Part shown: piece after piece, positions 1 to 5,868 of the stretch
Layout of the letters: each line of letters starts with the position of its first letter
Numbering within the stretch: the first letter of the stretch is position 1
Source of the DNA: Bacillota bacterium
GTDB lineage: Bacteria > Bacillota > Clostridia > Christensenellales > Aristaeellaceae
DNA length: 12,853 nucleotides
Assembly: GCA_023392515.1 (NCBI GenBank)
Contig: JAEVYX010000117.1
Coordinates: 1-12,853, forward strand
Direction of reading: 5' to 3'
Notes under the pieces: model-generated
The model's database searches: none
The model's input: the letters and a program-made list of their open reading frames with translations, nothing else
Told to the model about the DNA's origin: nothing
Position numbers and translations under genes: made by a program

Positions 1-346
1 TGCTGGGTACCCCCCCCAGCAGGTTGGTAAAGGGTGAATCTGCGTTGAGTGTAGGGCCTTTCAGGTCCTTTTCCAGCACCGGGTTTCCCGCGTCGTCAAA
101 AAGGAGCTTGTCGTACATATCCCGGCCATGCTCATCCTGCATCACTTCTTCGTGGATGATGTTGCCGGCCTTGTCATAGTCGTATATCGTGGCAAACGCG
201 GGTGCAAAGGAATCGCCTACCACCAGGTTTGAAGCCTTGAAGGAGTTGTTTACAACCCATATAAAAGGGAATAGTGTTGTAAAAGCCCACAAACTCAATA
301 TGAGATAGATTACAGCCTTGCCGAGGGTGAAGTGCCTTCTTTTCAT
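1..346 (-). CDS. MalG-type carbohydrate ABC transporter permease, N-terminal part (cut by window edge)
   Basis: This is the second inner-membrane permease of a CUT1-type sugar ABC importer. I translated it by hand: the reading frame is open from the ATG at 346 to the window edge (115 residues). It begins MKRRHFTLGKAVIYL, with one membrane segment at about residues 10-33 and then NNSFKAS, which matches the start of MalG-like permeases. The gene starts 3 bases after the stop of the upstream permease, and its GGAGGG ribosome site overlaps the end of that gene, so the two are probably translationally coupled. The odd part is the extracytoplasmic loop at residues 58-96: three tandem 13-residue units of the form DxxGN/R, where ordinary family members go almost directly to the next membrane segment. 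A run of eight G lies in the last visible codons. The later membrane segments and the EAA loop fall outside the window. The family call is firm; the sugar is inferred only from neighbours. Confidence 0.85.
   Translation of the reverse strand, partial: MKRRHFTLGKAVIYLILSLWAFTTLFPFIWVVNNSFKASNLVVGDSFAPAFATIYDYDKAGNIIHEEVMQDEHGRDMYDKLLFDDAGNPVLEKDLKGPTLNADSPFTNLLGGVPS
59..175 (-). repeat. Three tandem 13-residue (39-bp) repeats coding an extracytoplasmic loop insert
   Basis: Residues 58-96 of the MalG-type permease divide into three 13-residue units beginning DKAGN, DEHGR and DDAGN. The glycines lie at 61, 74 and 87, exactly 13 apart. The units are acidic and recall the Y-D/G-N/R pattern of YD (RHS) repeats, but they are short. 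The similarity is at the protein level; the DNA copies have diverged. The loop should lie outside the membrane, facing the binding protein. Confidence 0.6.
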
Positions 347-349
347 AGC

Positions 350-1231
350 TCATCCCTCCGCCCGGCTGTGAAGGGTCAGCAGCCGGTTCATGACAAGGGC
401 AATTGCCACGCCAAAGGAAACAATTACAATGGAGATGGTGGAACCATAATCTACATTCTGGGCCACAAAAGCCTGATTGTGCATATAAGTGCCTAAAAAG
501 TAGGTAAGGCCGTTGGGTGCGCCGTTTTTGGCAATAACCGTTGGCAAGTCAAACACTTTGATGGCCCCGGTTACGGCCAGCGTGGTGCAGGTGATAAGCA
601 CATCGGCAATCAGGGGCAGCGTGATGTACCGTATCTTTTTAAGACCCGTAGCCCCGTCCATTTCTGCGGACTCGTACACCTCTTCCGGAACGCCGGAAAG
701 CCCCGTCAAGAGAATCACAAAATAAAAGCCTACATACTGCCATAACGCGGGAAGGGTTACCATCCAGAAAGCCTTGTCTTTATCAAGCCAGACGATCTTT
801 TCCAATCCGAAAAAGCCGCGAATCTGGTTGAACATACCGCCATCATAATAATAAAACAGGTTGAACATGAGCCCAATGGCGGTGGCGGAAATGACGATAG
901 GGAAAAAGTAAACCACCCTAAAAAACTGCTGACCCTTTTTGATATTGTCTACCATCAGCGCCAGAATCAGCGCAATACCCACCTGAAACACCACGGTGAG
1001 GCCCATAACTTTTAGGGAGTTGAACAGCGCAATCCGGGCGGTAGGGTCTCCCACAAAAAATTTCTGGTAATTGCTCAGACCTATAAAATTTTCCATCCGC
1101 CCTGTCATGCTTTGGATATCAAACATGCTGTTGTATATATTCACCAGGAAGGGATAATACAAAAACAATACCATCAGCGAAAACGCCGGGATAAGGAACA
1201 ATAGCAGCGGGCGCCTGTCCCGGTAGAGCAT
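350..1231 (-). CDS. MalF-type carbohydrate ABC transporter permease
   Basis: This is the first inner-membrane permease of a sugar importer of the MalF/UgpA (CUT1) type, 293 residues, the usual length for the six-helix form. Hydrophobic segments are visible near residues 8-30, 72-94, 106-126, 156-178, 208-228 and 264-283. The EAA loop that docks the ATPase is at about 184-206 (EVYESAEMDGA followed by KKIRYITLPL). The ATG at 1231 has an AAAGGAGG ribosome site seven bases upstream. It lies 93 bases after the binding-protein gene and 3 bases before the second permease, so it belongs to one transcription unit. No ATPase gene is visible; in Firmicutes such importers often share a housekeeping MsmX/MsmK-type ATPase encoded elsewhere, which I assume here. 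The substrate is inferred from the phosphorylase in the same block. Confidence 0.93.
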   Translation of the reverse strand: MLYRDRRPLLLFLIPAFSLMVLFLYYPFLVNIYNSMFDIQSMTGRMENFIGLSNYQKFFVGDPTARIALFNSLKVMGLTVVFQVGIALILALMVDNIKKGQQFFRVVYFFPIVISATAIGLMFNLFYYYDGGMFNQIRGFFGLEKIVWLDKDKAFWMVTLPALWQYVGFYFVILLTGLSGVPEEVYESAEMDGATGLKKIRYITLPLIADVLITCTTLAVTGAIKVFDLPTVIAKNGAPNGLTYFLGTYMHNQAFVAQNVDYGSTISIVIVSFGVAIALVMNRLLTLHSRAEG

Positions 1232-1263
1232 GGCCGTTCCTCCTTTGCCGGCATTCGCCGGGA

Positions 1264-1302
1264 GTTTTCAAAAGCCGGGCCGCCTTTATGGGGCAGCCCG
1301 GC
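1264..1302 (-). terminator. Stem-loop between binding-protein and permease genes (partial terminator)
   Basis: An 11-bp stem (1274-1284 with 1292-1302, one G-U pair) closes a 7-base loop and on the minus strand is followed by TTTTGAAAA. It sits between the stop of the binding-protein gene and the ribosome site of the first permease. The short T run suggests a leaky terminator or a 3' mRNA-stabilising hairpin; either would keep the binding protein in excess of the permeases. On the plus strand it is followed by GGTTTTTG, so it may act in both directions. Confidence 0.6.
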
Positions 1303-1324
1303 GGTTTTTGTAGATGCTTTTTAA

Positions 1325-2530
1325 TTACTTGGCGAAGGGTTTCAGCCCCATAACCTCGGTCCAAACCGCTTGAGGATCGGCGGTACCGTCCACCAATGCG
1401 GGGGCCTTGGCGAACCAGGCGTTGCGGGCTTCGGCGTTCATTTCATCCTGGAAGGGAGCCAGCATCACCTTGGCGTTGTTGATCATCTCATAGGAGCTGC
1501 TGAGAAGCTTGCCGCCAAAGGAGAAGCCGCCCAAGCGCACGCTGTTTTCCGCGTTGGTAAGGTAGGCAAGCAGGCTCACGGCCGCCTCGCGCTTGGCGGG
1601 ATCTTCCCAAGCCTTGCGGCTGAGGTAGAAGCCCATGGACACGCCGCCGACAAAGGCGGTGGGTTCCGCGTCTTCCGCATAGGTGGGGAAGGGGATGGCA
1701 ACGGTGGTGTCCCAGCTGGCTTCGGCAATGCCGTTGGCGAACCAGGAACCGTCCAATTGCATAGCAGCCTTCTTGTCCCGGAACATTTGGGACATAACGG
1801 CCTCTGTGGTGGCGTTAGCATCCTTGGCGAATGCGCCCAATTCATACAGCTTGTTCAGCAGCGCCATGCCCTCTTTCCAGGATTCAGGCACTTCATCAAT
1901 GGTGGTGGGGCGGGCTTTGTGTTCGTCAGGGGTTCCGCTGGCGATAATGGCAAACTCCAGGATGTAATGAGGCACATCGGCAAGGCTTACGGAGATGGGA
2001 ACGATGCCCACTTCGTTAAACTTCTTGATAGCCGCTTCCAGCTTGGCCCAATCGGTAGGCAGTTCCAGGCCGTATTGCTCAAACAGGTCGGTGTTCACGA
2101 ACAGGCCTTCCCAGAAAGCACGGACGGGAATCGCATAGATGGTGCCGTCCGCTTCTGCGATAGCGGCATTTTCCGCCAGCTTTAGTTCGGGATAAGCGGC
2201 GTTGATCTCGCTGATGGGAACTACCTTGTCCAGGATTGGGGCGGAATCCGCGGTCTTGGCAAAGTAGAACAGCACATCCGCCTCATTGCCGGCGGCAAAG
2301 TCGTTCAAAACGCCGGTTTTCCAGGCTTCGTCAGAGGTGGCAGAGGCATCCTCTACCTTGTTCCCGGTATCTTTTTGCCAGTTTTCCAACAGCTCCACAT
2401 ATACATCGGCGGCGGCGTCGGTTCCGGCAAAGGTGGAAACGGTCTTTAGTGTCACGCCGTCCGCCAGGGCGGCAGTGCCCAAACTCAGGGCAAGAACAAG
2501 GGCCACGAAAAGGGCAATCGCTTTTTTCAT
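1325..2530 (-). CDS. Sugar ABC transporter substrate-binding protein (SBP_bac_1 type), no lipobox
   Basis: This is the extracytoplasmic receptor that delivers a sugar to the permease pair downstream. It has 401 residues, the normal size for the MalE-like family. A signal peptide covers about residues 1-23 (MKKAIALFVALVLALSLG then TAALA before DGV). Family features include FVNTDLFEQYGL near the middle, a region rich in W and Y, and the MQLDGSWF segment typical of family 1 binding proteins. The translation contains no cysteine at all, so it cannot be anchored as a lipoprotein as most Gram-positive sugar-binding proteins are. It may be held by contact with the permease, trapped in the wall, released, or the cell may have an outer membrane. 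The ATG at 2530 has a GGAGG site about ten bases upstream. The gene has its own promoter and is followed by a stem-loop before the permeases. Confidence 0.93.
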   Translation of the reverse strand: MKKAIALFVALVLALSLGTAALADGVTLKTVSTFAGTDAAADVYVELLENWQKDTGNKVEDASATSDEAWKTGVLNDFAAGNEADVLFYFAKTADSAPILDKVVPISEINAAYPELKLAENAAIAEADGTIYAIPVRAFWEGLFVNTDLFEQYGLELPTDWAKLEAAIKKFNEVGIVPISVSLADVPHYILEFAIIASGTPDEHKARPTTIDEVPESWKEGMALLNKLYELGAFAKDANATTEAVMSQMFRDKKAAMQLDGSWFANGIAEASWDTTVAIPFPTYAEDAEPTAFVGGVSMGFYLSRKAWEDPAKREAAVSLLAYLTNAENSVRLGGFSFGGKLLSSSYEMINNAKVMLAPFQDEMNAEARNAWFAKAPALVDGTADPQAVWTEVMGLKPFAK

Positions 2531-2575
2531 GGAAACAGGTCCTCCTTTATTTGTCTCTCAGATCAGGTTGAGTTT

Positions 2576-2605
2576 ATTATACCAAGAGAATCTTTTCCAC
2601 GTCAT
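2576..2605 (-). promoter_or_regulatory. Internal promoter for the binding-protein gene
   Basis: On the minus strand a perfect TATAAT (2576-2581) is preceded by TGG, an extended -10. An ATGACG -35 (2600-2605, four of six consensus bases) lies 18 bases upstream. The -35 overlaps the stop codon of the histidine kinase gene. Transcription would start near 2569, giving a leader of about 40 bases with the AGGAGG site in it. This allows the binding protein to be made independently of the upstream genes. Confidence 0.6.
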
Positions 2606-4344
2606 TGCCTTAAAATGTCATTCGTTGTGTCTGGTTGTGATGTTGTATGTTCCAGGGGTATGAGTACGGCTGCAACTGTATCCCCATGCGCGTCCGATGT
2701 GATTTTAAGCATGGCCCGGCCCCCGTAAATCAGCCGCAGCCGCTGGCTTACATTGCGGATGCCCACATGGCCTTCCCCTGTCCCGTCTTCCTTCAGAAGG
2801 GCGGATATCCGATCCCGATCCTCCTGGCTTAATTTGCGGCCGTTATTGATAACCTCAACATGCAAATAGAGTTCGTCGGAAAAAACATTCAAGCGGATAT
2901 GCCCGCCCCCGGCGGGGGCTATGCCATGCTCAATGGCATTTTCCAATAAGGTTTGAATCACCATTCTTGGCATAGTCTTTGGAAGCAGCGCCGGATTGAC
3001 ATCCTTCCAGACAGTCAATTTTTCTGAAAAGCGCAGCTTTACAAAATAGAAGTAGGCGTCGGCTACCTCCAGTTCTGTTTTTAAAGTTGCCAAATGAGCC
3101 TCGCTCACATCCAGCCCGGCATTCATTAAAACGCTCAAGGCCTCCACCATGGCGGCAATGGTGCCATTGCTATCCATGCGTGCCTGCCAAGTGATCATTT
3201 CCAGGGCATTGTTCAAAAAGTGCGGATTGATGCGGCTTTGCATCGCCTCAATCCTGGCGTCCCGCAGCGCGATCTCTTCCTTGTAAACCGTATCTACCAG
3301 CCGCCGGATCTGCGTACTCATGCTGGAAAAGGCGGTTCCCAGCCGCCCAAGCTCGTCCTGACCGTGCATGGGCACCGTAACGCCCAGTTCACCCTCTTGC
3401 ATTCTTTGGGATGCGTTGGATAATAAAAAGATGGGCTTTGCTATGCGGCGGTGGACAAACCACATGATGAAGGAGCCGATAGGTACAATGGCTAGCACCA
3501 AAAGAATCAGCAACTGCTGAAACCTAACAGTCTGTGCATAGACCACGCTTTTTTCCACCCCGACCCTTGTGTAAAGGGTGAAATCGCGCTGGGTTTCCTT
3601 TTGCACATAGTGCAAAACGTCCTTTTCTTCCCGGAGGCCAAGAGCTTCCTGCTCCCAGGAGACCGGTTCACCTTCGTACCGCAGGTAATCATCCAGCTGC
3701 ACATCCAGATTGGTGCCCCACATTTGGCTGCAATCCAGCAGGGGAGCCAGCAGCTGGTTGATGTTCAACCCCAGCACCAGCATACCGTAACGTTCCATGC
3801 GCAGGTTGTAGAGATTTCGCACCAGATACGCCTGGCTGCCGGCGCAAAAAAAGCGGCAGCGTGTATCCAGGGTTTCCCCCAGCGATAGCACTGCCTCTTG
3901 ATCCTCCTGTAAAAAACGGAGGGCGCTTTGATATCCGGCGGAGGTATACATGTATTCAGCCGGGTTTTCAGTACGAAAGTAGGATGCAAATGTGAACAGG
4001 CTCTCACGGCCGTATTTGCGCTCCAGATAGTTGCGGCTGATTCGGTAAAAATCCTGATAGGTGATTTTGCCGGCGGCGTAATCCCCCGCAGTAGTGGAAA
4101 GCTCCCCGTCATAGGTGACATCCTTGGCCATGCTGATCGCCTGTTTAATGATCTGCAGCGTCAGGTTCTGGGCATGCTCCGCTCCCAAAGTAAGAGCCGC
4201 TTCCGTCTTTTCCCTGAGCGCTCCGGAATAGGACAAGCCCATATACCCGCCCAAAACCAATGTAGGCAAAAGCCAGCACAGCAAAACCATCATCAGTATC
4301 CGAAACCGAAGCGAGCTTAAATAGGCACGGAATCTAGCGGGCAT
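2602..4344 (-). CDS. YesM-like sensor histidine kinase (orphan in this window)
   Basis: This is a membrane sensor kinase of the YesM/LytS class (His_kinase family), 580 residues. A first membrane segment at about 15-35 and a second at about 276-297 enclose an extracellular sensor region of about 240 residues (probably Cache-like). A HAMP linker follows (about 298-350, ending in DELGRLGTAFSSM). The phosphoacceptor is His375 in INPHFLNNALEMI. The ATP-binding domain shows the N box LLENAIEH (467-473) and a GHVGIRN glycine motif (525-531). The ATG at 4344 has an AGAGAGG ribosome site. The usual partner, a YesN-type AraC/response-regulator protein, is not next to it: the mutase gene lies upstream and the binding-protein gene downstream. 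The context implies it senses the sugar or the loaded binding protein and controls this locus, but that is inference. Confidence 0.9.
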   Translation of the reverse strand: MPARFRAYLSSLRFRILMMVLLCWLLPTLVLGGYMGLSYSGALREKTEAALTLGAEHAQNLTLQIIKQAISMAKDVTYDGELSTTAGDYAAGKITYQDFYRISRNYLERKYGRESLFTFASYFRTENPAEYMYTSAGYQSALRFLQEDQEAVLSLGETLDTRCRFFCAGSQAYLVRNLYNLRMERYGMLVLGLNINQLLAPLLDCSQMWGTNLDVQLDDYLRYEGEPVSWEQEALGLREEKDVLHYVQKETQRDFTLYTRVGVEKSVVYAQTVRFQQLLILLVLAIVPIGSFIMWFVHRRIAKPIFLLSNASQRMQEGELGVTVPMHGQDELGRLGTAFSSMSTQIRRLVDTVYKEEIALRDARIEAMQSRINPHFLNNALEMITWQARMDSNGTIAAMVEALSVLMNAGLDVSEAHLATLKTELEVADAYFYFVKLRFSEKLTVWKDVNPALLPKTMPRMVIQTLLENAIEHGIAPAGGGHIRLNVFSDELYLHVEVINNGRKLSQEDRDRISALLKEDGTGEGHVGIRNVSQRLRLIYGGRAMLKITSDAHGDTVAAVLIPLEHTTSQPDTTNDILRQ

Positions 4345-4393
4345 AAAGGGTGCCTCTCTTTTCTTGGGTATATCATTCGCACCCGATTTTGGA

Positions 4394-5818
4394 TTATAAT
4401 ACAGGCATTTTCAGCCCCAGGAAGGCGGCCATCACGCTGCACATCCGGTCAGCCCTTACTCTATCGGGCATCTCGCAAAAAATCCGCAGCCGGGGCTCGG
4501 TGCCACTGAATCTGGCAATCAGCCAGCCTTCCCGGAAATATACCTTGCATCCGTCCAGGTAGGACACGGATAAAATTTCCTCGGGGAATTCCGGCAGCTT
4601 TTTTTCCTCCATCAACAGCCTTGACAGCGCTTCTTTCTTTTCTTCGTCAAAGGGCCAGTCGTATTCGGACATCCAGGTATATCCGAACTCCTCGTACATC
4701 TGCCTTGTGAGTACGCTTAGCTTTTGCCCTGTGGAGGCCAGCATTTCCACAAGAAGCGCGGCGGCATAAATGCCATCCTTTCCGTGGATATGGCCGCGCA
4801 CGGTGAGCCCGCCGCTGGATTCCCCGCCAATGAGGGCGTTGTATTCATCCATCGCGGCGGAGATATGCTTGAATCCTACAGGCACTTCATACAAGGTCTC
4901 TCCGAAAGCGGCGGCCACCTTGTCCAATAAGTGGGTGGTGGCCAGGTTGCGCACCGCGGGCCCATGCCAGTGCTTGTATTTTAGCAGATAATAATATAGC
5001 AAAACAAGGATTTCATTGGGGTGAACAAACCGGCCCGTATCATCGATGAGGCCGATGCGGTCGGCATCCCCGTCGGTGGCAATACCAATATCAGCCCCGC
5101 TTTCCAATACGGCCGCCCGCAGGGCTCCCAGCGTTTCCACATTGGGGGCGGGAAGCCGCCCGCCAAAGAGCGTATCGTGGCGCTCGTGGATCACATCCAC
5201 ATCGCACCGTGCGGTGAGCAGAATGGTCTGCAGGGAGGTGCGGCTCACCCCGTACATGGGGTCCAGGATGACGCGCAGGTTCCGGGCGCGGATTACATCC
5301 ATGTTCACCCCCCGGATAATGGCGTCCAGATACTGGTTTTGAGGGTTGATCTCCTCCACCATTCCGGAGCGCACCGCCTGTTCGTAGCGTATCTCCCGAA
5401 TCTCCTCCTTGGGGATTGGGTTGGCGCTTTCCTGTATCTCGGCGGTAATTTCCGCCGCCGCGTCACGGCCGCCCTTGGTAAAGAGCTTGATGCCGTTGTA
5501 AAGCGCCGGGTTATGGCTGGCTGTGACGGCGATGCCGTAGCACAGCCCGTACATCTGCACCGTGAACATGATCAGCGGGGTGGGCGCTTCCCGGTTGATA
5601 AGCAGCGTGTGGATGCCTTCCGCAGCCATAACCCCTGCGGCCCACTCGGCTGCCTGCCGGGACAGGAACCTGCGGTCATAGCCGATGCAAAAGCCTTGAC
5701 GGTTTGCTTCCTCCGCCCGCATCCTCCGGGCAATGGCCAAGGTCAGCCGCTGTACGTTTTCCTTGGTGAAGTCCTCGCCGATAATGGCCCGCCACCCGCC
5801 TGTGCCAAATGTAATCAT
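4394..5818 (-). CDS. Alpha-D-phosphohexomutase (phosphoglucomutase / phosphomannomutase family)
   Basis: This cytoplasmic enzyme moves phosphate between C1 and C6 of a hexose phosphate. It has 474 residues, close to the family norm, with all four signature motifs in order: the phosphoserine loop TASHNP (99-104, Ser101), the metal loop DGDADR (249-254), the sugar loop GGESSGG (331-337) and the phosphate-binding loop RFSGTEPRLR (436-445). The sugar loop is closer to phosphoglucomutase-like members than to GlmM, but specificity in this family is hard to read. It lies 50 bases after the GH94 phosphorylase gene and surely uses its product: Glc-1-P to Glc-6-P, or GlcNAc-1-P to GlcNAc-6-P if the phosphorylase acts on chitobiose. 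Vibrio chitin operons pair a mutase of this family with chitobiose phosphorylase (recalled knowledge). The ribosome site (AAGGGG) is somewhat far from the ATG. Confidence 0.93.
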   Translation of the reverse strand: MITFGTGGWRAIIGEDFTKENVQRLTLAIARRMRAEEANRQGFCIGYDRRFLSRQAAEWAAGVMAAEGIHTLLINREAPTPLIMFTVQMYGLCYGIAVTASHNPALYNGIKLFTKGGRDAAAEITAEIQESANPIPKEEIREIRYEQAVRSGMVEEINPQNQYLDAIIRGVNMDVIRARNLRVILDPMYGVSRTSLQTILLTARCDVDVIHERHDTLFGGRLPAPNVETLGALRAAVLESGADIGIATDGDADRIGLIDDTGRFVHPNEILVLLYYYLLKYKHWHGPAVRNLATTHLLDKVAAAFGETLYEVPVGFKHISAAMDEYNALIGGESSGGLTVRGHIHGKDGIYAAALLVEMLASTGQKLSVLTRQMYEEFGYTWMSEYDWPFDEEKKEALSRLLMEEKKLPEFPEEILSVSYLDGCKVYFREGWLIARFSGTEPRLRIFCEMPDRVRADRMCSVMAAFLGLKMPVL

Positions 5819-5868
5819 GCGAATATACCGCCCCTTCCCTATTGCCGATATGCTTTTGTTCAGACGCC

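Noticed and set aside
59..175. RHS/YD-repeat toxin fragment
   Set aside because: The units are only 13 residues long, three in number and in frame with a clear permease start; no toxin architecture is present.
1370..2185. 271-codon plus-strand open frame
   Set aside because: Antisense to the binding-protein gene, His/Gly-rich, no ribosome site or known motif.
4350..4393. Internal promoter before the kinase gene (TATAAT near the mutase stop)
   Set aside because: There is a TATAAT-like string but no acceptable -35 at the right distance.
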